A stretch of 64,000 bases of DNA from Nesterenkonia populi (GTDB lineage Bacteria; Actinomycetota; Actinomycetes; Actinomycetales; Micrococcaceae), in assembly GCF_007994735.1 (NCBI RefSeq), contig NZ_VOIL01000001.1, positions 806,001 to 870,000 on the forward strand. Reading direction: 5' to 3'. Positions 17,274 through 24,951 of the stretch are shown piece after piece. Position 1 is the first letter of the stretch, and the number at the start of each line of letters is the position of its first letter. The position numbers and the translations under genes are program-made. The notes under the pieces were generated by a model. The model did not search any database. It saw only the letters and a list, made by a program, of their open reading frames with translations, and was not told the DNA's origin.

Positions 17274-18188
17274 GTGACGACAGCCGCAGTCAGCGTCCAG
17301 TCCGCCTCCTCGTGCACCCCGCCTGCCGCCCCTCGACGGCGTGCAGGGATCTTCGCCCACCGCGGAGCCTCGGGGGTCTTCGCTGAGCACACCCGAGCGG
17401 CCTACCTCCGGGCGCTCGAAGAGGGCGCTGACGGGCTTGAGATCGATGTGCACCTCACTCGGGACGGAGAGGTCGTCTGCTTCCACGACGCCACCCTGGA
17501 GCGCACCACGGACGGGCGGGGCGCTCTGGCAGGACTCACTCTCGCCCAGCTGCGCACCCTGGACGTCACCAGCTGGAGGACTCCGGATCTGCCCCGCGAG
17601 TACGGATCGCCCAGCCGGCAGCTCATGACCCTGCAGGACACCCTCGATGTGCTCTCCCATGCTGGGCGGAGTGTGCACCTGGCCGTTGAGCTCAAGCACC
17701 CTTCGCCCTTCGGGCACCAGCTGGAGGATCGAGTCCTCCGGGTGCTGCTGGCCTACGGATGGGATCCCGAGACCTCCACGATCCGCTCGGGGCAGCACAC
17801 GGTGGAGGTCTCCTTCATGAGCTTCTCTCCCGGCTCTCTGCGCCATCTGGGGGAGCTGGTGCCGGCGGAGAGGCTGTGCGCCCTGCTCGCGCCGGTCACC
17901 GGTCACCACGTCCGCGCCCGTTCGGCGGCCATGCGGGGGGCGGTAAGGGGCTCTGAAGCGCTGGTGTGGAACCGGCAGATCGGCATGGCAGGGCCCGGGA
18001 TCAGCTACGTGCGGGCTCACCGGGCCGAGGCCAAAGCCTGGATAGCCCGCGGCGCCCGGCTGCGGGTCTGGACCGTGGATACGCAGGACGACGCCGAGAT
18101 GCTGCTGTCCCTCGGCGTCCAGGAGATCACCACCAACTATCCCGAGCGGATCATCCGGGCCGTCTCCTCGCCCCCGGCGCTGGTCTGA
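17274..18188 (+). CDS. Glycerophosphodiester phosphodiesterase (GDPD)
   Basis: A 304-residue TIM-barrel enzyme that hydrolyses glycerophosphodiesters to glycerol 3-phosphate and an alcohol. The catalytic signature is complete: FAHRGASGVFAEHT (first His and Arg), GLEIDVHLTRDG (metal-binding Glu-x-Asp) and CFHDATLERTTDG (second His). Later VWTVDTQDDA and ITTNYPERI are typical C-terminal motifs. No convincing signal peptide is seen, so a cytoplasmic role is likely. Of several possible GTG starts I choose 17274, because TACAGT (17261-17266) lies seven bases upstream, the leaderless pattern used by many genes here. Confidence 0.9.
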   Translation: MTTAAVSVQSASSCTPPAAPRRRAGIFAHRGASGVFAEHTRAAYLRALEEGADGLEIDVHLTRDGEVVCFHDATLERTTDGRGALAGLTLAQLRTLDVTSWRTPDLPREYGSPSRQLMTLQDTLDVLSHAGRSVHLAVELKHPSPFGHQLEDRVLRVLLAYGWDPETSTIRSGQHTVEVSFMSFSPGSLRHLGELVPAERLCALLAPVTGHHVRARSAAMRGAVRGSEALVWNRQIGMAGPGISYVRAHRAEAKAWIARGARLRVWTVDTQDDAEMLLSLGVQEITTNYPERIIRAVSSPPALV

Positions 18189-18275
18189 TCACACGCCCCG
18201 GGCGCAAGGTCCCTGCCGGCGTCGGGGCCCTCGGCGTACTATGGGAGGACCGAACCCCAGTGAGGGAGGTCACTC

Positions 18276-19331
18276 GTGACGGACGCACCTGAGAGCACCA
18301 GCCCGGCCGCTGGAGCGGTCGTCGGCGTCGACGGCTCCGAGCAGTCCCTGCGCGCGGCGCACTGGGCCGCCGCGGAGGCCCATCGCCGCAAGATGCGGCT
18401 GACCGTGCTCACCGCCTACTCCATGCCCGCCTTCGCCGCCTCCTCCATGGATGGGGGCTACGCCATGATGGATGATTCCGGGCTGCGCGCCGGGGCGGAG
18501 GGGGTGATCGACCAGGCCAAGGAGTTCCTGCGGGACTACCCCGGGGAGGTCGCCTACCGGATCGAGCCCGGAGACCCCTCCACCGTGCTGCTTGAGGAGT
18601 CCCGGACCGCCGAGCTGATCGTCATCGGCACACGCGGCCGGGGCGGCTTCCTCGGCCGGCTGCTCGGCTCCGTCTCCTCCGCGCTGCCGGCCCATGCGCA
18701 CTCGCCCGTGGTGCTGGTGCCGCTGCAGTACTCATCCCGGGCTGAGAATGCCGTCACCACCGCCACCGGGGCCATCCCGATCGTCTCCGCCGCGGATGCA
18801 CCCGGCGCTGAGCCGCCGCAGAGCCTCCTGGACCAGGGCGCCACTCCCATTCACGAGCGCGACAGCCGCCCCGTCGTCGCCGGTGTGGACGGCTCCGACT
18901 ATGGGCGCGTGGCGGCGCTGACCGCGGCGCGGGAAGCCTCTGAGCGGCAGACCAGCCTCAAACTGGTCTGCGCCCTGCCGCCGGTCAGCGCCATCACCAT
19001 GTGGGCGCCCACCCACATCGATGACGCCGATGCCGTCGAAGAGCTGCAGGGCAAGCTCTACGCCGGTGCGCTCTGGCTGAACTACCACTACCCGACGCTG
19101 CACATCGAGTACGAAGTCCACTCCGGGACTTCTGTGGACGTGCTGGTGGAGCAGACCCGCTACGCGCAGCTCACCGTGCTGGGCACTCGGGGCCGCGGCG
19201 GATTCGCCGGGATGCTGCTCGGCTCCACCTCACAGGGAGTCATCCAGCACGCCGAGGGTCCGCTCATGGTGGTCCCGGAGGAGGAGGACCGCCGCATCGG
19301 GAACCGTGATGAGTTCGGTCCCGTCCTTTAG
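18276..19331 (+). CDS. Tandem UspA-domain universal stress protein
   Basis: A 351-residue protein with two universal-stress domains (about residues 12-150 and 198-335). Each has the ATP-binding loop G-2x-G-9x-G-S/T: IGTRGRGGFLGRLLGSVSS in the first domain and LGTRGRGGFAGMLLGSTSQ in the second. Both domains open with a VVxGVDGS motif. Such tandem proteins in actinobacteria are often induced by hypoxia or stationary phase. The start is GTG 18276 with GGGAGG upstream and a TACTAT box about 35 bases before, so this gene has a short leader. A strong terminator follows. Confidence 0.92.
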   Translation: MTDAPESTSPAAGAVVGVDGSEQSLRAAHWAAAEAHRRKMRLTVLTAYSMPAFAASSMDGGYAMMDDSGLRAGAEGVIDQAKEFLRDYPGEVAYRIEPGDPSTVLLEESRTAELIVIGTRGRGGFLGRLLGSVSSALPAHAHSPVVLVPLQYSSRAENAVTTATGAIPIVSAADAPGAEPPQSLLDQGATPIHERDSRPVVAGVDGSDYGRVAALTAAREASERQTSLKLVCALPPVSAITMWAPTHIDDADAVEELQGKLYAGALWLNYHYPTLHIEYEVHSGTSVDVLVEQTRYAQLTVLGTRGRGGFAGMLLGSTSQGVIQHAEGPLMVVPEEEDRRIGNRDEFGPVL

Positions 19332-19343
19332 AGGCTGAGCGCA

Positions 19344-19383
19344 CACGCAGGCCCCGGGGTGTCCGATCCCCGGGGCCTGCGTG
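19344..19383. terminator. Strong terminator after the stress protein gene
   Basis: A perfect 16-bp stem (CACGCAGGCCCCGGGG, 19344-19359, with 19368-19383) closes an 8-base loop. It lies between the convergent stress-protein and NlpC/P60 genes and can act in both directions. Confidence 0.9.
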
Positions 19384-19445
19384 CTCTTCTCAGTGTTCGG
19401 CGTTCCGCCCTACCGCAGAGCGGGGCGCCGAAATCCTCTTATGGG

Positions 19446-21650
19446 TCAGCCCACGCGCTGGCCGTGCGAGGCGCCGCCCCACATCCGGCGCTCTGTGACG
19501 CCGGAGGTCGGGGTGCCTGCGTCGAGGACCATGCCGCCGCCGGCGTAGATCGCGACGTGGTAGGCGCTGCCGCGGCCGCCCCAGAACACCAGGTCACCGG
19601 GCTGAAGGTCGCTGATCGAGACGGTGGTGCCCACTGTGGACTGCAGGGCCGCAGTGCGGGGCAGGCTGATGCCGGCTGAGCGGAAGGCCGCCACGGTGAA
19701 GCCCGAGCAGTCGTAGCCGCGCGGGCCGTTGCCGGCGTGCTGGTAACGCACACCGGGCGTGTTGACGATGCCGCGGGCCGTGCTCACGGCGGCGGAGCGT
19801 GCGCCGCTTCCGCCGCTCCCGGCGGCCTGGGCCCCTGTCCCAGAAGTGGGGGACTGGGTTTGAGCAGGGGCACTGGAGGACTGGGTCGGAGCAGGCGCGC
19901 TGGAGGAGCTCGAGCTGCCGGAGCTTGATGACCCGGAGTCTGAGCTGCCCGAAGTGCCCGAGCTCCCACTCTCCGTATTCTCAAGGTGCCTGACGCGAAT
20001 GGTCAGTTCCACCTGAGATGCTTGACCGGAGCCGTCGGTCAGGTCGGGGTTGTTCAGTACAGCCTGGTAGTAGTCGCTGCCGGAGCCGGAGAACCCGGGC
20101 TCAAGCTCAGCGCCGCGCTCCATGAGCCGCCGCATGTCGGCGCTCAGGTTCCCGTAGGACTGCGGCGAGGGTGCCGATGAGCTCTGCGTGGGGGAGGGTG
20201 AGGGGCTCGAGCTCCGGCTCGGTGTCGAGGAGGGAGTCGACGACGGGGTGGAGCTTGGAGTGCTCGAGGGGCTCGAGCTGCTCTGGGAGGGACTCGGCGT
20301 GGAGGATGGTGTGGGTGAGGCCTGGGAGTCGAGGTAGCGGACGTGCTCACGCATCGCGCCGAAGTCGAACGAGCCGTCCGAGTTCATGAACGTGTCGTTG
20401 CTCTGCGCCAGGGTGTAGTAGTTCGAGGCGCTGGAGATGTCCTCAAGCTCTGCGGCTTGGCCCAGCAGGTCCTGCTGATCGGAGGAGAGCTGGCCGAACG
20501 ATGCCGGGCCGGAGGATGCGCTCTCTGTGGGGCTCGGAGTGGAGCTCGGGGTCGGGGCAGCCGTTTCGCTGGGAGTCGGCTCCTCCGAGGGGGTCGGCTC
20601 CTCAGAGGCAGTCGGCTCTTCAGAGGGCGTCGGCTCCGCGGTCTCGCTCGGGGTGGGGGATGCCGTTTCGGAGGGGGTCGGCGTCGCAGTCTCGCTGGGC
20701 TCCTCGGTGGGGGTGGGCTCAGCGGTTTCGGAGGGCGACGGCGAGCTGCTCTCCTCGGAGGGTGCGGCTTCCCCTTCCGCATCCTCCGAGGAAGTGTTGG
20801 AGGCGGGCTGAGCCTCGACGTCCTCATCGGTGACCTCAGCCTGCTCGGCCTCAGCGCGCAGCTGCTGCACCCGGTAGGCGAGAGCCTGGTAGTCCACGTC
20901 GCCGTCGTCGTCGAGGAAGTCGGAGTTGCCGAGCACCAGCTCGTAGAACTCCTGGAGGCTGTAGCCTTCGCCCTCGAGCTCGTGGAGGGCAACCATCTGT
21001 CGGTGGACGTTCTCGCCGAGCTCCTCGACGTCCTGGACGGCGGAGTCGGTGCTGCCGGCGATCCCGGCGGATGCCTCCTCGGCCTCCTCCGCCAGTCGCT
21101 CGGCCTCGGCCTCAGCCTCGCGGGCAGCCTGCTCGGCGGCGACGGCGTCGGACTCGGCCTGCTCCTCGAGCTGCTGGTCGGTGGCGTCCTCGGCGAGGCT
21201 GCTCTCATCGCCCAGGAGCACGTCAGCGGCGGAGGTGTCCTCGTCCTCGGTGTCGATCTCGAGGGCGGCCGCGGCCTCGGCTCGTGCCTGCTCGGCGGCC
21301 TCCTCGGCCTCCTCTGCGGCGGCGAGGCGCTCAGCGGCCTCAGCCTGCTCACGCATCAGGCTCTGCTCGAGCTCGTCGGCGCGGGCACTGGCCTGGTCGA
21401 TGCGGCCGGCAATGTCAGCGATCATCTGGTCGCTGGCGTCGCGGTCGCCCTTGACGCCGGAGATCTCGTCGACGGACGGTGCGTCGGGCAGCGAGGTGGT
21501 GGTTCCGCCTTCGACGGTGCCGTCCTGCCCCTGCTGCTCGACCGCATTGTTGGTGCGGTCGGCCACGATGTCGGGCAGGGTGGTCCCTACCAGCGCGGTG
21601 GTCACGATGACGGCGGTGACGGCCGCCACCGCAAGATTACGGTTCTTCAC
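19446..21650 (-). CDS. Secreted NlpC/P60 peptidoglycan hydrolase with coiled coil and three repeat modules
   Basis: A 734-residue exported cell-wall hydrolase. An N-terminal signal segment (residues 1-30) is followed by an acidic coiled coil (about 75-215, Ala/Glu-rich) and two Ser/Thr/Pro low-complexity linkers (about 300-380 and 444-495). A C-terminal NlpC/P60 domain has catalytic Cys648 in YDCSGF and His698 in AYHVAIYAG. Such enzymes cut the D-Glu-meso-DAP or D-Glu-Lys bond of stem peptides and act in daughter-cell separation. Three copies of a ~50-residue module (about 215-264, 389-442, 502-558) are threaded between the linkers. The gene is monocistronic, with an unusually structured upstream region and a terminator downstream. 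Confidence 0.9.
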   Translation of the reverse strand: MKNRNLAVAAVTAVIVTTALVGTTLPDIVADRTNNAVEQQGQDGTVEGGTTTSLPDAPSVDEISGVKGDRDASDQMIADIAGRIDQASARADELEQSLMREQAEAAERLAAAEEAEEAAEQARAEAAAALEIDTEDEDTSAADVLLGDESSLAEDATDQQLEEQAESDAVAAEQAAREAEAEAERLAEEAEEASAGIAGSTDSAVQDVEELGENVHRQMVALHELEGEGYSLQEFYELVLGNSDFLDDDGDVDYQALAYRVQQLRAEAEQAEVTDEDVEAQPASNTSSEDAEGEAAPSEESSSPSPSETAEPTPTEEPSETATPTPSETASPTPSETAEPTPSEEPTASEEPTPSEEPTPSETAAPTPSSTPSPTESASSGPASFGQLSSDQQDLLGQAAELEDISSASNYYTLAQSNDTFMNSDGSFDFGAMREHVRYLDSQASPTPSSTPSPSQSSSSPSSTPSSTPSSTPSSTPSRSSSPSPSPTQSSSAPSPQSYGNLSADMRRLMERGAELEPGFSGSGSDYYQAVLNNPDLTDGSGQASQVELTIRVRHLENTESGSSGTSGSSDSGSSSSGSSSSSSAPAPTQSSSAPAQTQSPTSGTGAQAAGSGGSGARSAAVSTARGIVNTPGVRYQHAGNGPRGYDCSGFTVAAFRSAGISLPRTAALQSTVGTTVSISDLQPGDLVFWGGRGSAYHVAIYAGGGMVLDAGTPTSGVTERRMWGGASHGQRVG

Positions 21651-22019
21651 AGCAGTTCCTCACTTTGTTCCTCGGGCGCAGCGGGAGTCCACCGGGGACC
21701 GGGCCGGCACAGGTCGGATGAGGCGGAAGCGATGGGAAGCTCCTCATCCGGCTGTCGAGCGATGGGAAGGCTCTGAACCGGTTCGGTCCTTTCGTGGTGC
21801 TACTGACGATCACGTTAATTGCGAAAAGGTCACGCCCACAAGGTGTGTCGCTGTTTCTGTGATCGAGCTGTGAGGCATTGATCCTTGTGATTCCGGGGAT
21901 CGAAGGTCACAAAAAGGTCTCACCGAACCTTCAAGCTACTTGAAGGTTGAGGGTTACCAAGGTTTGTCACAGGCCTGTGCTAGATCGGTCGAAGCACCCA
22001 GCGGGGCTCCAGCTTCGGT
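21651..22019 (-). promoter_or_regulatory. Long regulatory region upstream of the NlpC/P60 gene
   Basis: This 369-base gap holds no gene. Near the start codon are two hairpins whose loops share the 12-base sequence AGCGATGGGAAG (plus strand, 21728-21739 and 21758-21769). One has an 8-bp GGATGAGG/CCTCATCC stem. Further upstream is a perfect dyad (21926-21948), several TGTGAC/GTCACA-like half sites and the palindrome CACAGGCCTGTG (21968-21979). Promoters of resuscitation and cell-wall hydrolase genes in actinobacteria often carry such GTCACA repeats (MtrA- or CRP-type sites). I compared it with the c-di-AMP riboswitch consensus and found no match. Confidence 0.5.
21926..21948. promoter_or_regulatory. 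Perfect dyad, MerR/SoxR-like operator candidate
   Basis: AACCTTCAAG (21926-21935) and CTTGAAGGTT (21939-21948) are exact inverted repeats around CTA. The form resembles operators of MerR-family activators, such as the SoxR CCTCAAG dyad. It lies about 280 bases before the NlpC/P60 start. No MerR gene is in the window. Confidence 0.5.
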
Positions 22020-22385
22020 TCAGTTCCAGCCCAGACGGTGCAGGGTCTCATCATCGATGCCGAAGAAATGCGCCACCTCATGCACCACAGTGATCCGCAC
22101 CTGTCGAATGACGTCCTCCCGGGTTTCGCAGATGCTCAGGGTCGGCTCCTTGTACAGGGTGATCCGGTCCGGCATCGCCCAGGGGGCCTCGCTGCGCTCC
22201 GTCAGCGGGATTCCCTCGTACAGGCCCAGCAGAACGGTGTCCGAGTCCTCCCACGGCTCCGGGATGTAGGTGTCCTCCACAAAGACTGCGACGTTCTCGA
22301 TCTTGGAGGCCAGCTGCTCTGGGATGGACTCCAGAGCAACGGCGACGGCGTCGTCGAACTCCTCGTCGGACATCTCAGCGGCCAT
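22020..22385 (-). CDS. Metallopeptidase family protein (minimal zincin)
   Basis: A 121-residue protein with the zinc-binding motif HEVAHFFGIDD near residue 103, preceded by VRITVVHE and followed by a C-terminal LHRLGW. It matches the small 'metallopeptidase family' proteins common in actinobacteria, a compact zincin fold with two His and a Glu. The N-terminal half carries LESIPEQLASKIENVAVFVED, also typical. Its cellular substrate is unknown. TAGAGT (22392-22397, minus strand) lies six bases before this ATG, supporting the start at 22385 and a leaderless transcript. Confidence 0.9.
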   Translation of the reverse strand: MAAEMSDEEFDDAVAVALESIPEQLASKIENVAVFVEDTYIPEPWEDSDTVLLGLYEGIPLTERSEAPWAMPDRITLYKEPTLSICETREDVIRQVRITVVHEVAHFFGIDDETLHRLGWN

Positions 22386-22486
22386 ACGGCCACTCTAAGG
22401 CCGTCGAAGCTGATTTGATGCCCCTGTGCGGCACCGACTATCCTGATGTGGTCTCCATGTTGGGCACTGTCCATATGTGGGTTCGG

Positions 22487-22559
22487 GCCCCCATCGTCTA
22501 GCGGCCTAGGACACCGCCCTTTCACGGCGGCGGCACGGGTTCGAATCCCGTTGGGGGTA
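22487..22559 (+). tRNA. tRNA-Glu (TTC)
   Basis: Acceptor GCCCCCA pairs with TGGGGGT, discriminator A at 22559, anticodon TTC in the loop CCTTTCACG, T-arm GGGTTCGAATCCC. CCA is not encoded. Confidence 0.97.
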
Positions 22560-22684
22560 CGGAGTCTTCGGCTCGGTCATGCGCAATGGCCGGGCCTTTG
22601 GCCTGAAGATCGGAATTGGACGTTGCAGGAAGATTGCTGGTAACGTTCTTCCTCGGCCGTTAAGGTCGAAACAAGTAAGAATAA

Positions 22685-22761
22685 GGCCCTGTGGCGCAGT
22701 TGGTTAGCGCGCCACCCTGTCACGGTGGAGGTCGCGGGTTCAAGTCCCGTCAGGGTCGCCA
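22685..22761 (+). tRNA. tRNA-Asp (GTC), CCA encoded
   Basis: Acceptor GGCCCTG pairs with CAGGGTC, discriminator G, with CCA encoded at 22759-22761. The anticodon GTC lies in the loop CTGTCAC and the T-arm GGGTTCAAGTCCC is standard. Confidence 0.97.
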
Positions 22762-22779
22762 GGCATCGGATTCAGTCAG

Positions 22780-22852
22780 GGCTCTGTAGCTCAGTTGGTA
22801 GAGCGTTCGACTGAAAATCGAAAGGTCACCGGATCGACGCCGGTCGGAGCCA
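22780..22852 (+). tRNA. tRNA-Phe (GAA) with A at position 54
   Basis: Acceptor GGCTCTG pairs with CGGAGCC, discriminator A, anticodon GAA in CTGAAAA. The T-stem ACCGG/CCGGT encloses the loop ATCGACG, so the nearly universal T54 is A. CCA is not encoded. A terminator follows 18 bases later. Confidence 0.96.
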
Positions 22853-22870
22853 CAAATCCGGTGTCACAGC

Positions 22871-22906
22871 AAAACCCCCGAGCTTCTGCGGAAGTTCGGG
22901 GGTTTT
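22871..22906 (+). terminator. Terminator of the tRNA cluster
   Basis: A 16-bp stem beginning AAAACCCCCGAG (22871-22886) pairs with 22891-22906 around the loop TGCG, with one G-T wobble. It ends in a T-run and is a classical intrinsic terminator. Confidence 0.92.
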
Positions 22907-23024
22907 CTGCGTAATACATGGTTATCCCTCGTTTCCGGGCCTCTTGCCTGGAAGGATGTGCGCAGGCGGCCGTATCCCGCCCTGCAGACAGCGGTCATCA
23001 CACACCTGAGAGGCAGGAACCAGA

Positions 23025-23555
23025 ATGACTCAGCCCCCGACCCCTCCCGCTCCGGAGCCGAACAGTGAGGGTCCCAGCAGTCAGGGTCCGAACGCTCCGC
23101 AGCCTCCCCACCCCGGCGTGCCCCAGGGCGGAGGCAATCAGCCCCCTCCGCAGTACCCGGGCGGCTCACAGGGCAGCCTCGGCGGATCTGACGAGCCGAG
23201 GAAGAACCAGACGGAGGGCAGGGGCTTCTTCAGCGCCCTCTTCGACCTGAGCTTCAAGAGCTTCGTGGCGGTCAAGTTCGCCTCCTTCATCTATGTGCTG
23301 CTGATGATCGCTATCGTCATCGGCTGGCTGATCACCATGATCGGCACTCTCATCACCACGGTCGCCGCGGCCTCGGAGAACGGGTTCGTCGCCTTCCTCC
23401 TCTTCCTGGCCGGTGTGGTCGGGGGAACGATCTGGGCGTTCGTGCAGCTGATCATCCTGCGTGTGGTGCTCGAGTTCATGATCGCTGCCATCCGCACTGC
23501 GCAGAACACCGGTGCCGCGGTGGAGGAGCTGGAGGATCTCAACGCCAAGAAGTGA
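23025..23555 (+). CDS. DUF4282 membrane protein
   Basis: A 176-residue protein with a Pro/Gly/Gln-rich N-terminal tail (residues 1-62), then the DUF4282 core: FFSALFDLSFKSFVAVKFAS, a first membrane segment (about 85-112), a second (about 120-146) and a C-terminal RVVLEFMIAAIRTAQNT. Function is unknown. The start ATG follows GGCAGGAACC. It is the first of two adjacent genes with the same architecture, MTQPP opening and all. Confidence 0.85.
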   Translation: MTQPPTPPAPEPNSEGPSSQGPNAPQPPHPGVPQGGGNQPPPQYPGGSQGSLGGSDEPRKNQTEGRGFFSALFDLSFKSFVAVKFASFIYVLLMIAIVIGWLITMIGTLITTVAAASENGFVAFLLFLAGVVGGTIWAFVQLIILRVVLEFMIAAIRTAQNTGAAVEELEDLNAKK

Positions 23556-23636
23556 GGCGGAATGCCTTCCCCGCCGTGTACGTGACCAGCCAGGATGGGC
23601 TTCCGCAAGCTCTACCGTTCAACAGGAGTGCCTACT

Positions 23637-24083
23637 ATGACGCAGCCGCCCAACCCGCCCGAGCAGCCAGGTGAGAACGAGAGTCCTGGCGCGCCCCATC
23701 CGCCGCCGGGCCCTGGCCGGCCCGGGTCGCAGCATCCCGCCCCTCAGCAGCGGCCGCAGGGTCAGCAGGGCTACTACCCGCACAGCGAGCCCAAGGCTCA
23801 GGGGCCCAGCTTCGGCGCGATCTTCAGCTTCGACAAGTTCCAGACGCCGAAGCACGCCAGAATCTTCTTCCTGCTGATCGTGGTCCTGGTCGGCCTGTGG
23901 TGGTTCTTCGGGATCATCGACACCGTCGTGCAGGCATCCGCCTTCCCGGGGGATTTCCCCGTATGGGCCGTGCTGGAGAGCCTGCTGTTCAGTTGGGTCA
24001 TCCCTCTGCTGGTGATCGTCTTTGGCCGGCTCGGCGTGGAGCTGACGGCCGCGGCCGCGACGCTTGCGCAGAAGGGGGCCTGA
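23637..24083 (+). CDS. DUF4282-like membrane protein, tandem paralog
   Basis: A 148-residue protein with the same plan as its upstream neighbour: MTQPPNPPEQP opening, a Pro-rich tail of about 55 residues, then FGAIFSFDKFQTPKHARIFF, two membrane segments and the end GVELTAAAATLAQKGA. It is shorter and lacks the RTAQ tail. I choose the ATG at 23637, preceded by ACAGGAGTG; an earlier in-frame ATG would add 14 residues unlike the paralog. The genes are 81 bases apart and probably co-transcribed. Function unknown. Confidence 0.8.
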   Translation: MTQPPNPPEQPGENESPGAPHPPPGPGRPGSQHPAPQQRPQGQQGYYPHSEPKAQGPSFGAIFSFDKFQTPKHARIFFLLIVVLVGLWWFFGIIDTVVQASAFPGDFPVWAVLESLLFSWVIPLLVIVFGRLGVELTAAAATLAQKGA

Positions 24084-24104
24084 CAGCTGGAGAATCTCAG
24101 AGAG

Positions 24105-24120
24105 GGGCTCAGCTGAGCCC
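24105..24120. terminator. Palindromic terminator between convergent genes
   Basis: GGGCTCAGCTGAGCCC is a perfect 16-base palindrome in the 51-base gap between the DUF4282 paralog and xth, able to form a 6-bp hairpin with a 4-base loop on either strand. Confidence 0.6.
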
Positions 24121-24134
24121 TGGGTGAACCCTGA

Positions 24135-24938
24135 TCAGCTGAGGTCTGCCAGAACGGGGGCATGGTCGCTGGCGCCCTTGCCGCGGCGCTCGTCCTTGTC
24201 GATGAATGCGTGCTCCGTTCGCTGCGTCAGAGCGGGGGACGCCAGCAGGAAGTCGATCCGCATGCCCTGCCGCTTCTGGAAGCGCAGGCTCGTATAGTCC
24301 CAGAACGTGTAGACGCCGGGCCCCGGGGTGTGCGGCCGGACGATGTCGGTGTACCCGGCGTCCACAAACTCCTGGAAAGCTGCCCTTTCGGGCCCAGTCA
24401 CGTGGGTCATCCGGTTCTTCTCGAAGAAGTCGATGTCCCAGACATCCTCGTCCTCCGGCGCGATGTTCCAATCCCCGGCCAGAAGGATCTGCGCCTGCGG
24501 GTCCTCAGCCAGCCACGCTGAAGCGTGTTCGCGCATCTTGCGCAGCCAGGCCAGCTTGTAGGTCATGTGCTCGTCCTCACGGGAACGCCCGTTCGGGACG
24601 TACAGGGACCAGACGCGCACGCCGTCGCACGTCGCGCCGATGGCGCGAGCCTCCTGCACCGGGTCCTTGCCGCCCTTGCCGAAGGGCGGCTGGTTCGGGA
24701 AGGTCCGCTCCACGTCCTTCAGCCCCACACGGGAGGCGATCGCCACACCGTTCCACTGGCTGAAGCCGAAGTGAGCGACGTCGTACCCGTTGTGCTCGAA
24801 GACTTCCCACGGGAAGCTCTCGTCCTTGCACTTGGTCTCCTGGATGGCCAGAACGTCCACGTCCTGACGCTCCAGGAACTCCTCCACCCGGTCAGCCCGG
24901 GCCCGCAGTGAGTTCACATTCCATGTAGCGATCCGCAT
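24135..24938 (-). CDS. xth: Exodeoxyribonuclease III
   Basis: A 267-residue AP endonuclease/3'-5' exonuclease of the EEP superfamily acting in base-excision repair. All active-site motifs are present: WNVNSLRAR (Asn), DVLAIQETKCKD (metal-binding Glu), YVPNGR (Tyr), LLAGDWNIAPEDEDV (Asp-x-Asn) and GASDHAPV (Asp-His). Length is normal. TAGCGT (24946-24951, minus strand) is seven bases before the ATG, so expression is probably leaderless. It lies 13 bases from nadE on the same strand but seems to have its own promoter. Confidence 0.96.
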   Translation of the reverse strand: MRIATWNVNSLRARADRVEEFLERQDVDVLAIQETKCKDESFPWEVFEHNGYDVAHFGFSQWNGVAIASRVGLKDVERTFPNQPPFGKGGKDPVQEARAIGATCDGVRVWSLYVPNGRSREDEHMTYKLAWLRKMREHASAWLAEDPQAQILLAGDWNIAPEDEDVWDIDFFEKNRMTHVTGPERAAFQEFVDAGYTDIVRPHTPGPGVYTFWDYTSLRFQKRQGMRIDFLLASPALTQRTEHAFIDKDERRGKGASDHAPVLADLS

Positions 24939-24951
24939 CGGCAGAACGCTA

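Noticed and set aside
20200..20800. Periodic repeats resembling a repeat array
   Set aside because: These encode the Ser/Thr/Pro linkers of the NlpC/P60 protein; spacing is irregular and there are no unique spacers, so not CRISPR.
21651..21850. c-di-AMP (ydaO) riboswitch before the NlpC/P60 gene
   Set aside because: Expected from other actinobacteria, but the conserved blocks are not present on the minus strand.
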